Part shown: piece after piece, positions 33,569-41,950 of the stretch | Position numbering within the stretch: position 1 is the stretch's first letter | How the letters are laid out: each line of letters starts with the position of its first letter | Made by a program: the position numbers and the translations under genes | Assembly (NCBI RefSeq): GCF_004340875.1 | Contig: NZ_SLXQ01000001.1 | Span: 496,001-560,000, forward strand | Direction of reading: 5' to 3' | Source of the DNA: Tamaricihabitans halophyticus | GTDB taxonomy: Bacteria > Actinomycetota > Actinomycetes > Mycobacteriales > Pseudonocardiaceae | DNA: 64,000 bases | The notes under the pieces: generated by a model | What the model was told of the DNA's origin: nothing | Databases searched by the model: none | Seen by the model: only the letters and a program-made list of their open reading frames with translations

Positions 33569-35470
33569 ATGCGGTCGGGGTCGGCGGATCAGCCGGGTGA
33601 CAAGCCCGGCAAGTCGCGCGCGGGCAAACGCAAGCGCAAATGGATCCCGGAGGCGGGCCAGGAGGGCACCACCAGCTCAGGGTCGGCCGCGCCACGTCGC
33701 GCCCGGCAACCCGATCCCACCCTGGTCGACCGCCCACCAGCGGCCCCCAACCAGGGACCACCGCGCCAGCCACCGGCACGGCCACCACGAAGGCAGCCGC
33801 CACCGGACTACTACGACCCACCGACCGACCCGGTACCGATCGGCGAGGCGCCGACAGGCGCGATCCCCTCGCCACCTCGCCGTCCGCTCGGCCAGGGCGT
33901 GCCGCCAGGTCGGCGGGATTCCAGTGAGGACGAGCACTATGGCCCGCACGGGTACGCGGGTGAGCCGGGCGAACCGCAACCGGATGAGCCAGGCGAGGGC
34001 GGTCAGGGCCCGACGGTGCCGCGGATGCCCAAGAAACTCACCGTCACCAGGGTGGCCGCGCTGCGCAGCCGCGAGCTCGCCGGGCGCGCGGTGGACGCGT
34101 TTCATCGAGCACATAAGGCCGATGGTGCCGACCGCTCCGGGCTGACCTCGCTGAGCTGGTCGGTCATGCTCAACTACGCCAGCGATGCCGCGATGGCCGT
34201 GGCACTGGCGAACGTGCTGTTCTTCTCGCCGACCGACACGGAAAGCAGTAAGGGCAAGATCGCCCTCTACCTGTTCATCACCATCGCGCCGTTCGCGCTG
34301 GTCGCACCGGTGATCGGGCCAGCGTTGGACCGGATCCAGCGCGGCAGGCGGCTGGCCATGGCGGTGGCCTCCGCTGGTCAGGCGATTGCCTGCCTGGTGA
34401 TGGCGCTGAACTTCGACGCCTGGCTGCTCTATCCGGCGGCGCTGGCGAAGATGGTGCTCTCCAAATCGTTCACCGTGCTGAAATCCGCGGTCACCCCACG
34501 CGTCGTGCCCCCGGACATCACGCTGTCCAAGACCAATGCGCGATTAACGGTGTTCGGGCTGGCCGCCGGCGGCGTGTTCGGTGCGGTCGCGGCGGGTATC
34601 GGGCAGCTGTTCGGGGATGCCGGCGCGATGTGGTTCACCGCGGCGATCTGCGCGGTTGGCGCCGTGCAGGCGATGCGTATCCCTTCCTGGGTGGAGGTCA
34701 CCGAGGGCGAGGTGCCCACTTCGATGGGGACGGACACCGCGCCGGGCAAGACCAAGGGCAGCAAGCCGAAACGACAACCCCTCGGTCGGCAGATCACCAT
34801 CTCGTTGTGGGCAAACGGCACGATTCGGCTGCTCACCGGCTTCCTGATGATGTTCGCCGCGTTCGTCGTCAAGGACGAGACGGTCGGCCAGCCGATGACC
34901 CAGCTGCTGCTGCTCGGGCTGATCGCGGGCGCGGCAGGGCTTGGCGGTTTCGTGGGCAACGGGATCGGTGCCCGCCTCCAGTTCGGTAAGCCGGACCAGG
35001 TGGTGATCGGCTGCGTGATAGCCACGCTGTGCGCCACCACCATCGCGGCGATCCTGCAGGGCGCGGCCACCGCGGCGGTGGTCGGCCTAATCGGGTCGAC
35101 CTCGAGCGCGCTCGCCAAGATCAGCCTGGACGCGGTGGTGCAGAACGAGCTACCCGAGCAGTCGAGGGCTTCGGCGTTCGGCCGCTCGGAGACGGTGTTG
35201 CAGCTCGCCTGGGTGATCGGCGGGGCGGTCGGGCTACTACTGCCCACGGAATACTGGGTGGGCTTCCTCACCATCTCGGCGATGCTGGCGATCGGGCTCA
35301 CCCAGACCTTGCTGGTGCGCTCCGGTCGATCGTTGTTGCCGAGCACCGGCAAGCTGGCGCGACCGGACACTACGCAGGGCATGCGGGCCGCCGCGCATGC
35401 CGATCCGGGGCAGCCGCCGCGCGGTCGCCCACCCGGCCCTCGCGCGCCGCGCGGACGTGGCGGTCGCTAG
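33569..35470 (+). CDS. MFS-type membrane protein with long Pro-rich N-terminus
   Basis: A 633-residue protein. The first 150 residues are hydrophilic, rich in Pro, Arg and Gly (for example PNQGPPRQPPARPPRRQPPP), and probably disordered in the cytoplasm. About 12 membrane helices follow from residue 200 to 590, with a further basic Pro-rich tail. M. tuberculosis Rv0876c is, from memory, the same family in the same neighbourhood. The transported substance is unknown. The ATG at 33569 follows GGGGGTGTG. The DUF2771 lipoprotein gene begins 10 bases past its stop and is probably in the same operon. Confidence 0.82.
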   Translation: MRSGSADQPGDKPGKSRAGKRKRKWIPEAGQEGTTSSGSAAPRRARQPDPTLVDRPPAAPNQGPPRQPPARPPRRQPPPDYYDPPTDPVPIGEAPTGAIPSPPRRPLGQGVPPGRRDSSEDEHYGPHGYAGEPGEPQPDEPGEGGQGPTVPRMPKKLTVTRVAALRSRELAGRAVDAFHRAHKADGADRSGLTSLSWSVMLNYASDAAMAVALANVLFFSPTDTESSKGKIALYLFITIAPFALVAPVIGPALDRIQRGRRLAMAVASAGQAIACLVMALNFDAWLLYPAALAKMVLSKSFTVLKSAVTPRVVPPDITLSKTNARLTVFGLAAGGVFGAVAAGIGQLFGDAGAMWFTAAICAVGAVQAMRIPSWVEVTEGEVPTSMGTDTAPGKTKGSKPKRQPLGRQITISLWANGTIRLLTGFLMMFAAFVVKDETVGQPMTQLLLLGLIAGAAGLGGFVGNGIGARLQFGKPDQVVIGCVIATLCATTIAAILQGAATAAVVGLIGSTSSALAKISLDAVVQNELPEQSRASAFGRSETVLQLAWVIGGAVGLLLPTEYWVGFLTISAMLAIGLTQTLLVRSGRSLLPSTGKLARPDTTQGMRAAAHADPGQPPRGRPPGPRAPRGRGGR

Positions 35471-35480
35471 CCTCGGAGGC

Positions 35481-35957
35481 GTGCGCCTGCGACTTCCCGT
35501 CTTCCTTGCCGCCGCTGGTCTGCTACTTGCCGGATGCGGTACGCCAACCCAACCCGAGGTCTCTTTCTATGCCGGGGGCGAAAGCGTAGCGATCGAGCCC
35601 ACCTTGTACTGCTCGGTGGACTTCAGCGAATGCGGGGAGAACCCCGAAGCCGGTGCCGAACTGGAGATACCGCCAGGCGAACCGCTGCAGATCTCGCTGC
35701 CGAAGGAGGTTTCCGACGCGCCGTGGTTGGCGGTGTTCCGGTATGAGACCGCGGACGGCGAGCAGGGACCGGAAAGCCGCACCAAGGTGTTCGAGCCGGG
35801 CACCCAGCACGCCTACACGCTGCAACCACCAGGCGGCGACGATCGCCTCACCGAGGTGCAGATCAACCGGATCGTCGGGTTGCAGCCGCCAGCAGCGGCC
35901 GATGGCGAGTTGGAGTTCGTCTCCAACGCCACCTGGACACTGCGCGCGGCTGACTAA
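35481..35957 (+). CDS. DUF2771 lipoprotein
   Basis: A 158-residue secreted lipoprotein: signal LRLPVFLAAAGLLLAGC with the acylated Cys at residue 19, then a beta-sandwich-like domain (QPEVSFYAGGESVAIEPTLY, PPGEPLQISLPKEVSDAPW, TKVFEPGTQHAYTL), the DUF2771 pattern. Two further cysteines (YCSVDFSEC) probably form a disulfide. Function is unknown. The GTG at 35481 lies very close to GGAGG, so a start slightly upstream (GTG 35457, overlapping the MFS gene) is possible. It likely works with the preceding membrane protein. Confidence 0.82.
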   Translation: MRLRLPVFLAAAGLLLAGCGTPTQPEVSFYAGGESVAIEPTLYCSVDFSECGENPEAGAELEIPPGEPLQISLPKEVSDAPWLAVFRYETADGEQGPESRTKVFEPGTQHAYTLQPPGGDDRLTEVQINRIVGLQPPAAADGELEFVSNATWTLRAAD

Positions 35958-35960
35958 CCA

Positions 35961-35992
35961 GCCCACCACACCGCGAAACACGGCGGGTGGGC
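35961..35992. terminator. Bidirectional hairpin between convergent genes
   Basis: GCCCACC (35961-35967) and GGTGGGC (35986-35992) enclose an inner CCG/CGG pair. It lies between the ends of the DUF2771 gene and the convergent cold-shock gene and could serve both. Confidence 0.55.
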
Positions 35993-36005
35993 GGCGGGCG
36001 CCGGC

Positions 36006-36392
36006 TTACGGGTCGAGCTCCCGAGCAACCGCGCGCACAACTTCGGCAACGCGTTTGGTGTTCTTCCGATCCGGGTAGCGGCCACGGCGTAGATCCGGCT
36101 GAACGCGTGCTTCCAGCAGTTTGATCATGTCGTCGATCAGCCCGTGCAATTCCTCGGGCTGCCTGCGGCGCGCTTCGGCCACCGAAGGCGGGGCGTCCAC
36201 GAGACGGATGGAAAGCGCTTGCGGACCACGTCGCCCGTCCGCGACACCGAACTCCAGTCGCTGGCCGGTCTTGAGGGCCTCTACCCCGGGGGGCAACGCG
36301 GATTTTCGGATGTAGACATCCTCGCCACCCTCCTGGGTCACGAAGCCGAAACCCTTCTCCGCGTCGTACCACTTGACTTTGCCGGTCGGCAC
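36006..36392 (-). CDS. cspB: Cold-shock domain protein with C-terminal helical extension
   Basis: A 128-residue RNA/DNA-binding protein. The cold-shock domain fills residues 1-67: [20 protein letters not shown] contains RNP1 (KGFGFV), and [11 protein letters not shown] is the RNP2 region. A helical, basic extension of about 60 residues follows, as in the mycobacterial CspB type and unlike 67-residue CspA. It would act as an RNA chaperone in the cytoplasm. The GTG at 36392 matches the start of homologues as recalled; a GTG three codons earlier has a better spaced AAGGA. Confidence 0.88.
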   Translation of the reverse strand: MPTGKVKWYDAEKGFGFVTQEGGEDVYIRKSALPPGVEALKTGQRLEFGVADGRRGPQALSIRLVDAPPSVAEARRRQPEELHGLIDDMIKLLEARVQPDLRRGRYPDRKNTKRVAEVVRAVARELDP

Positions 36393-36581
36393 AGCCCTCA
36401 CCGTTCCTTAGCTGAAATCACGTCTGTCATCGCGCCGGCCGAGTCCACGTTCCGCACGACGAACGCGCCCCAGGCGTACCTAGGACGCGTGGCCACCCAG
36501 CCTAAGCCACCGGCGCACTAGACGAGAAGCCGTTACCGGTCACCGCGGTATCGGCCGGACGATACGTCTATGCTCCCGAAT

Positions 36582-36791
36582 ATGACCGCTGCTTCGCCAC
36601 ACTCCCGGCTGATGCCGGTCGCCGTCGGCCTGTTCGCGCTCGGCATGCTCGCCGTGCTCGCCGTATTTGTGCTGTTCGCCGTGGGGCACGGCGAACTGCC
36701 GGTCTGGTTGAGTAGTTCCGCGGGCCTGCTCACCCCTCTCGGCCTTGGCCTCGGCCTGTACGTGTTGATTCGCGAGGCACGCGCCCGCTGA
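36582..36791 (+). CDS. Small two-helix membrane protein
   Basis: A protein of about 69 residues with two hydrophobic helices (LMPVAVGLFALGMLAVLAVF and LLTPLGLGLGLYVLI) and a short basic tail. I do not recognise the family. The ATG at 36582 has no ribosome site, but TATGCT about 15 bases upstream could be a -10 box giving a leaderless message. A start four codons earlier is possible. It lies eight bases before a methyltransferase gene and is probably co-transcribed with it. The 190 bases before it (divergent from the cold-shock gene) hold no other gene. Confidence 0.6.
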   Translation: MTAASPHSRLMPVAVGLFALGMLAVLAVFVLFAVGHGELPVWLSSSAGLLTPLGLGLGLYVLIREARAR

Positions 36792-36799
36792 AGGGCGAT

Positions 36800-37489
36800 G
36801 TGTATCACATTTTTAGATTCTCCGATATGCGCCCCGAACAAGGTTGGACCGAGCAGGCCAACGCGTGGATAACCTGGGCACGCACGCCCGGCCACGATTC
36901 TTACTGGCACTACCGCACCGGCTTCCTCGACTTCCTGCCGAAACCCGGGAAATCCACATTGGATATCGGCTGCGGGGAGGGCAGAGTCAGCCGCGACCTG
37001 TCCGCGAACGGGCACCGGGTCAGCGGGGTTGACGTGACGACCGAACTGGTCGAAGCCGCCCGCGCGGCCGATCCGACCGGGGATTACCGGCAGGCCGACG
37101 CCGCCGCGCTACCGTTCGATGACAACGTTTTCGATCTGGTGGTCGCCTACAACATGCTGATGGACGTATCGGATGTGCCTGGCACGGTGCGCGAGGCGGC
37201 ACGCGTGCTGCGACCTGGCGGGGTGCTCGCGGTATCCGTGGTGCACCCGATGACGGACGCGGCAGGTGCACTCGGCGAGGACTACCTTGGCCAGCACGAA
37301 TTCCACGGCGCGGAGGAACGCGACGGCCTACGGATGGAGTTCCACGGCTGGCGCCGGCCGCTCAGCGCGTACACCGACGCCTGTACCCAGGCCGGCCTGG
37401 TGATCGAGGCGCTGCACGAACCGCCGCGCCCGGACAAGCCGCTGATGCCACTGTTCCTGTGGCTGCGCACCCGGCTACCGGCAAGCTAG
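36800..37489 (+). CDS. Class I SAM-dependent methyltransferase
   Basis: A 229-residue methyltransferase of the UbiE/Methyltransf_11 type. SAM motif I is TLDIGCGEGRVSRDL near residue 53, the acidic strand-two end is VSGVDVT, and motif post-I/II is FDLVVAYNMLMDV with ARVLRPGGVLAVSVVHP following. The acceptor is unknown. The GTG at 36800 is supported by GAAGGG five bases upstream; an ATG at 36827 is the alternative. Its end (PAS-stop) is the first of three tandem 18-base repeats that each include a TAG. Confidence 0.85.
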   Translation: MYHIFRFSDMRPEQGWTEQANAWITWARTPGHDSYWHYRTGFLDFLPKPGKSTLDIGCGEGRVSRDLSANGHRVSGVDVTTELVEAARAADPTGDYRQADAAALPFDDNVFDLVVAYNMLMDVSDVPGTVREAARVLRPGGVLAVSVVHPMTDAAGALGEDYLGQHEFHGAEERDGLRMEFHGWRRPLSAYTDACTQAGLVIEALHEPPRPDKPLMPLFLWLRTRLPAS

Positions 37490-37536
37490 CCAGGGCCGAC
37501 AAGCTAGACAGGGCCGGGAAGCTAGACAGGGTCGGG
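37483..37536. repeat. Three tandem 18-base repeats containing stop codons
   Basis: Units AAGCTAGCCAGGGCCGAC, AAGCTAGACAGGGCCGGG and AAGCTAGACAGGGTCGGG start at 37483, 37501 and 37519; a degenerate fourth begins at 37537. Each holds CTAG. On the plus strand the first provides the stop of the methyltransferase gene, and the next two give further in-frame TAGs. On the minus strand the third provides the stop of the convergent HAD gene. Confidence 0.85.
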
Positions 37537-38136
37537 AAGCTCGGCAAGCCAGCCGGGGAAGGCGCAGAGATCGTCGAGGAGCACATCGGCACCCGCGCCG
37601 CCCAGTTCGGCAGGGGTGCACGGTCCGGTGGCCACGCCAACCGCGATCGCCCCGGCCGCCCGTGCCCCGCGCATGTCACCGACGTGGTCACCGACATAGA
37701 CCCGCGCCCCGTATTCGAGCAGCGCGTCAGCTTTGCCAGTGGCCCACAGTCCGCCAACCACCTCGTCGACGGGCAGCTCGAGCGCGTTGACGTGCAGCCA
37801 GGCGTTCGGGCCGTACTTCCCGGTCACCACGATCGCCCTGCCACCGAGCCGGGAAACCGCGCGCAGGGCGGCATGCGCGCCGGGTAGCGCAACCGTCGCC
37901 GGCACCACGTACTCGGGATACAGCGCGCGGAACCGGTCCACCAAACCCTGGATGCGTTCTTCCGGCACGGCCATATCCCGGAACACCTCGTCGAGCGGCG
38001 GGCCGAGATTCGCGGCGAAGCGCTCGCCGTCCAACGGGATACCGCTTTCCGCGGACAGCTCGGTGAGCACTCGCGCCATGCCCGGGCGCGGGTCGATCAG
38101 GGTCATATCGAGGTCGAAACCAACGGTGAAGGCCAC
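37522..38136 (-). CDS. HAD hydrolase, phosphoglycolate phosphatase-like
   Basis: A 204-residue phosphatase. Motif I is VGFDLDMTLID with both catalytic Asp residues, a helical cap follows (residues 18-80), motif II is IVVTGKYG and motif IV is YVGDHVGDM. The normal DxD makes it catalytically complete, unlike the HAD protein at 3318-3980. The substrate is not determined. It begins with GTG at 38136, divergent from the TetR gene, and ends inside the tandem 18-base repeats shared with the convergent methyltransferase gene. Confidence 0.85.
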   Translation of the reverse strand: MAFTVGFDLDMTLIDPRPGMARVLTELSAESGIPLDGERFAANLGPPLDEVFRDMAVPEERIQGLVDRFRALYPEYVVPATVALPGAHAALRAVSRLGGRAIVVTGKYGPNAWLHVNALELPVDEVVGGLWATGKADALLEYGARVYVGDHVGDMRGARAAGAIAVGVATGPCTPAELGGAGADVLLDDLCAFPGWLAELPDPV

Positions 38137-38186
38137 GCCTACTCACTCTAATGGAGCATAACGGACACTTTACATTGGAGAATATT

Positions 38187-38203
38187 TGTCAAGCTGGTTG
38201 ACA
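38187..38203. promoter_or_regulatory. Palindrome over a TTGACA, candidate TetR operator
   Basis: TGTCAA-GCTGG-TTGACA is an inverted repeat whose right half is a perfect -35 hexamer pointing at the TetR/R2-like oxidase genes; TAAAAC 15 bases on is a possible -10. A wider TTTACAT...ATGTAAA pair flanks it. TetR autorepression is the natural reading but is inference. Confidence 0.5.
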
Positions 38204-38231
38204 GCTACGCACTTCATGTAAAACTGGGGTT

Positions 38232-38828
38232 GTGACCGCGACCACATCCTTCGCCGCGCGGGCCAGGGCCAGCCTCCGTGACGCGCTGCTGGATGCCGCA
38301 ACAGAACTGCTGATCGAACACGGCTTCGCCGGGCTGCGGATGGCCGATGTTGGCTCGCTCGCCGGCGTCAGCAGGCAGACGGTGTACAACGAGTTCGGCG
38401 ATAAACGAACCTTGGTGACCGCGGTCGCGATGCGCACCGCGGAGGAGTTCAGCGCGACGAACAGGGAGCGCTACCGGCAGGCTGGCGACGCGATCAGCGG
38501 GATACGTGCCGCGGTTGCCCACACCATGCGGTATGCGCGGGAGAACCGGTTGGTGGCCGCGGTTATCGGCTCGCCGGAGGCACGGGATCTGTTGCCGTGG
38601 TTGACCACGGACGCCACCCCGGTGTTGCGGATCTGCACCGGAGACCTGTCGGTAGAGCTACGTGCCCGGATGCCGGAACTCTCCGCGGAGCATGCCGAAC
38701 TGCTCGCCGAAACCTCTGTCCGGCTGTCGATCAGCTACCTACTGCTGCCGGGCGGCGATGCCGAGCACGCGGCGAACGCGGTATGCGCGGTACTCGAACC
38801 GGCACTGCGCCAGTTTCAGTCCACTTAG
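38232..38828 (+). CDS. TetR-family transcriptional regulator
   Basis: A 198-residue repressor with the TetR helix-turn-helix at residues 15-62 (ALLDAATELLIEHGFAGLRM, then VGSLAGVSRQTVYNEFGDK) and a helical ligand-binding domain behind it. The GTG at 38232 follows GGGGTT. It is encoded 30 bases upstream of an R2-like ligand-binding oxidase on the same strand and has a palindrome in its own promoter, so it likely controls that operon in response to a hydrophobic ligand, perhaps a fatty acid. That last point is inference. Confidence 0.9.
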   Translation: MTATTSFAARARASLRDALLDAATELLIEHGFAGLRMADVGSLAGVSRQTVYNEFGDKRTLVTAVAMRTAEEFSATNRERYRQAGDAISGIRAAVAHTMRYARENRLVAAVIGSPEARDLLPWLTTDATPVLRICTGDLSVELRARMPELSAEHAELLAETSVRLSISYLLLPGGDAEHAANAVCAVLEPALRQFQST

Positions 38829-38858
38829 CTCTATCCACAACGGAGTTGGAGGCAAATC

Positions 38859-39827
38859 ATGACGGTCGCCCCACAGAAGAGCTACCGGCAAGGGTTCAGC
38901 TCGCTGCGCAGCGGCGGGTTGAACTGGGACTCGTTCCCACTGCGCCTGTTCGTCAAAGGCAACGCGAAATTCTGGAACCCGGCGGATATCGACTTCAGTC
39001 AGGACGCGCTGGACTGGCAAACGCTGAACGACGCGCAGCGCGAGTCGGCGACACATCTGTGCGCGCAGTTCATTGCCGGCGAGGAAGCGGTGACCGAGGA
39101 CATCCAGCCGTTCATGAAGGCAATGGCCGCGGAGGGGCGGCTCGGCGACGAGATGTACCTGACGCAGTTCTGCTTCGAGGAAGCCAAGCACACCGAGGTT
39201 TTCCGCCGCTGGATGGATGCCGTAGGCCTGCGCGAGGATCTGCATCACCATGTGGCGGACAATCCGCATTACCGGCGACTGTTCTATGAGGAACTGCCTG
39301 GTTCGTTGAGTGTCCTCGAATCCGATCCGAGCCCGGCGAACCAGATCCGCGCCAGCGTGACCTACAACCACGTGATCGAGGGCTGTCTGGCGCTGACCGG
39401 GTACTACGCCTGGCAGAAGATCTGTGTCGGGCACGGCATCCTGCCGGGCATGCAGGAGCTGGTGAAGCGGATCGGCGACGATGAGCGCCGGCATATGGCG
39501 TGGGGAACGTTCACCTGCCGCCGACATGTGGCCGCGGAGGACGCGAACTGGGACGTGGTGCAGCAACGGATGGCCGAGCTCGTGCCGGTCGCGCTGGACA
39601 TGATCTCCTGGTCCAACGAGCAGTTCGCGGACGAGCATCCGTTCGGCATGGACCCCACCGAGCTACACACCTACGCGGCCGACCGCGCACAGCGCCGGCT
39701 TGGCGCGATCGAGTCCGCGCGGGGAACTCCGGTGCAGCAGATCGACCTCGACTACTCGCCAGAGACGCTCGAGGAGAAGTTCGGCGCGGAGGACGCCGAG
39801 CAGTTCGAATCGGTGCAGTCCAGCTAA
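38859..39827 (+). CDS. R2-like ligand-binding oxidase (R2lox)
   Basis: A 322-residue ferritin-like protein related to the ribonucleotide reductase R2 subunit but lacking an R1 partner. All residues of the Mn/Fe R2lox site are present at a constant shift of seven from the M. tuberculosis protein as I recall it: metal ligands E75, E108, H111, E174, E209 and H212, and the V78 and Y169 pair that forms the Val-Tyr ether crosslink. R2lox proteins bind a long-chain fatty acid and are thought to be oxidases of unknown purpose. The ATG at 38859 has GGAGG-like TTGGAGG upstream. It follows a TetR gene in one operon. Confidence 0.93.
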   Translation: MTVAPQKSYRQGFSSLRSGGLNWDSFPLRLFVKGNAKFWNPADIDFSQDALDWQTLNDAQRESATHLCAQFIAGEEAVTEDIQPFMKAMAAEGRLGDEMYLTQFCFEEAKHTEVFRRWMDAVGLREDLHHHVADNPHYRRLFYEELPGSLSVLESDPSPANQIRASVTYNHVIEGCLALTGYYAWQKICVGHGILPGMQELVKRIGDDERRHMAWGTFTCRRHVAAEDANWDVVQQRMAELVPVALDMISWSNEQFADEHPFGMDPTELHTYAADRAQRRLGAIESARGTPVQQIDLDYSPETLEEKFGAEDAEQFESVQSS

Positions 39828-39919
39828 GCCATCCGCGCCAGCCACGAGCGCGCTCTTCGGGGTCAGCGAGCTGGTCTGCGGTGCACGAATACCGCCGCCA
39901 GCCGCTACTCTTGGCGATC

Positions 39920-40909
39920 GTGCTGAGCAGCCGGATGTATCGGGACGGGACGCTGCGCGACAGCGATTTCCCGCTGGACACCGCGCTGCGGTACCTGCGC
40001 GATGAGCGCGCCGTGGTGTGGCTGGACCTGCCGCCATCCGCCGCGGCGGAGCTGCGGAAGGTGAGCGCCGAGCTGGACCTGCACCGGCTCGCGGTGGAGG
40101 ATGCGCTCGGCGCGCATCAGCGGCCCAAGCTCGAGCGCTACGACACGCACGCCTTCCTGGTCACCTACGGCATGACGGCCGATCCGGCTACGAGCCAACT
40201 GACCGCGACCGAGCTGTCCGTGTTCATCACCGAACGCGCCCTGATCACTGTCAGACAGAATGACAACCTCGACGCCGGCGAGTTCGGCGAGCGCTGGGAC
40301 ACCACACCCGAACTCGCCGGCTCCGGGGTGGCTTTCCTCCTGCACGGCGTGCTCGACTACGTCGTTGACCAGCAGCTCGCCGCCGTACAGGAACTGGACA
40401 CCCGGATCGAGGAACTCGAGGACCTGGTGTTCACCGAGCACGCGGACAACACCGCGGTACAGCGACGCTGGCTACGGCTGCGGAAGAGCGTGTCCCGCGC
40501 CCGCCGGATCCTGCTGCCCATGCGGGAGGCCTTGACCTCACTGCTGCGCAGGGAGCACACCGTGTTCGATGGCTCCGGTCAGACAGACAGTCAACTACTG
40601 CCGTTCTTCCAGGACGTCTACGACCATGTGGTGCACGCAGCCGAGCTGAGCGAATCGCTCCGGGAGCACGTCACCACGATCCGCGAAGCGCAGCTGAACG
40701 TGCAGAGCAACCGGCTGAACACGATCATGAAGAAGGTGACCAGCTGGGCCGCGATCATCGCGGTACCCACCGGGATCACCGGCTTCTACGGAATGAACGT
40801 GCCCTACCCGGGATTTCAAGCCACCTTCGGCTTCTGGACCGCGCTGGTCGCGATCGTGCTGCTGCCGATCCTGCTCTACACCCTGTTCAAAGGCCGCGAC
40901 TGGCTCTGA
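39920..40909 (+). CDS. corA: CorA-family Mg2+/Co2+ channel
   Basis: A 329-residue membrane channel subunit for divalent cations. A large N-terminal cytoplasmic alpha/beta part (residues 1-230) and a long helix (LVFTEHADNTAVQRRWLRLR onwards) lead to two C-terminal membrane helices. The family selectivity motif GMN is in FYGMNVPYPG near residue 292. The protein ends in basic KGRDWL. The GTG at 39920 has no ribosome site, but TACTCT eight bases upstream could be a -10 for a leaderless message; ATG 39935 is the alternative. The 92 bases before it separate it from the R2lox gene. Confidence 0.92.
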   Translation: MLSSRMYRDGTLRDSDFPLDTALRYLRDERAVVWLDLPPSAAAELRKVSAELDLHRLAVEDALGAHQRPKLERYDTHAFLVTYGMTADPATSQLTATELSVFITERALITVRQNDNLDAGEFGERWDTTPELAGSGVAFLLHGVLDYVVDQQLAAVQELDTRIEELEDLVFTEHADNTAVQRRWLRLRKSVSRARRILLPMREALTSLLRREHTVFDGSGQTDSQLLPFFQDVYDHVVHAAELSESLREHVTTIREAQLNVQSNRLNTIMKKVTSWAAIIAVPTGITGFYGMNVPYPGFQATFGFWTALVAIVLLPILLYTLFKGRDWL

Positions 40910-40916
40910 TCGCCGT

Positions 40917-41717
40917 TCACGCGGCGGGGTCCGCGAACGGATCACCGGTCCGACCGATCAGATCCGCCACCGAATCGATCACCAGGCTCGGCCGGAACGG
41001 GAACCGCTCCACGCTTTCCGTGGAGGCGATCCCGGACAGCACCAGAATCGTTTCCAACCCAGCCTCGAGCCCCGAGCGCACATCGGTATCCATCCGGTCC
41101 CCGATCATCAGCGTGGCCTCCGAGTGCGCACCGAGCGAACGCAACGCCGAACGCATCATCAGCGGGTTCGGTTTGCCGATGAAATACGGCTCGAAGCCGG
41201 TGGCCCGCTGGATCAGCGCGGCCACCGAGCCGGTCGCCGGCAGCAGCCCGTCCCTGCTCGGCCCGGTCGCGTCCGGATTCGTGGCGAGGAACTTCGCGCC
41301 CTGCTCCACCAGCCGGATCGCGGTGGTGATCGCGGTGAAGCTGTAGGTACGCGTCTCGCCGAGCACCACATAGTCCGGATTGCGGTCGGTCAGTACATAC
41401 CCGATCTCGTGCAGCGCCGTGGTCAGCCCTGCCTCGCCAATCACGAAGGCGGAACCGTTCGGCCGCTGCGCGTCGAGGAACCGCGCGGCGGCGAGCGCGG
41501 AGGTCCAGATGGAGGCCTCCGGCACGTCCAGCCCAGTCTGCAGCAGCCGAGCGCGCAGGTCACGTGGCGTGAAGATCGAATTGTTGGTAAGCACCCGAAA
41601 CCGGATGCCCTGCGCGGTCAGCTCAGCCAGAAACTCCGCGGCGCCGGGGATGATGTGCTCCTCGTGCACGAGCACACCGTCCATATCCATGAGGTAGTCC
41701 CACCGTGCATCGACCAT
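40917..41717 (-). CDS. HAD-IIA hydrolase, NagD-like
   Basis: A 266-residue sugar-phosphatase-like protein. Motif I is YLMDMDGVLVHEE near residue 8, motif II is LTNNS near 44, a C2-type cap spans about 75-195, motif III Lys is in IGKPNPLM and motif IV is MIGDRMDTD. NagD-type enzymes dephosphorylate nucleotides or sugar phosphates; the true substrate is unknown. The ATG at 41715-41717 is chosen; a GTG two codons earlier is possible. It converges with corA, with seven bases between stops. The MITE-like element 2 lies just upstream. Confidence 0.88.
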   Translation of the reverse strand: MVDARWDYLMDMDGVLVHEEHIIPGAAEFLAELTAQGIRFRVLTNNSIFTPRDLRARLLQTGLDVPEASIWTSALAAARFLDAQRPNGSAFVIGEAGLTTALHEIGYVLTDRNPDYVVLGETRTYSFTAITTAIRLVEQGAKFLATNPDATGPSRDGLLPATGSVAALIQRATGFEPYFIGKPNPLMMRSALRSLGAHSEATLMIGDRMDTDVRSGLEAGLETILVLSGIASTESVERFPFRPSLVIDSVADLIGRTGDPFADPAA

Positions 41718-41789
41718 GCCCACATCATGCCGGCACTACCCCGGATGGGGCAGGCCATCCGCGCGATCATGCGGAAAACACCCGATTAA

Positions 41790-41950
41790 GAGCCCATATC
41801 ACAACGACGCGTACCTATTGCGCGTGGCCAGATTGGCGATCTGCGGCGTTGTCGTCGTCGCCCATAGCGCTGCTATGAGCTCCTCCTCCGCCTTGCATCT
41901 CATCCAATCTGATCCCCGCTCACGACGGAGAGTCATTATGATACGAGCTC
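41790..41950. mobile_element. MITE-like element 2 (TAA-flanked, 19-base imperfect inverted ends)
   Basis: A 161-base non-coding element is bounded by GAGCCCATATCACAACGAC (41790-41808) and the inverse of GAGCTCGTATCATAATGAC (41932-41950), 15 of 19 identical. TAA lies directly outside each end (41787-41789 and 41951-41953), a three-base target duplication. The ends and target resemble IS5-type elements. The interior holds ATAGCGCTGCTAT and CTCCGCCTTGC, also found in element 1. There is no transposase. It inserted exactly at the stop codon of the metallophosphoesterase gene. Confidence 0.78.
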
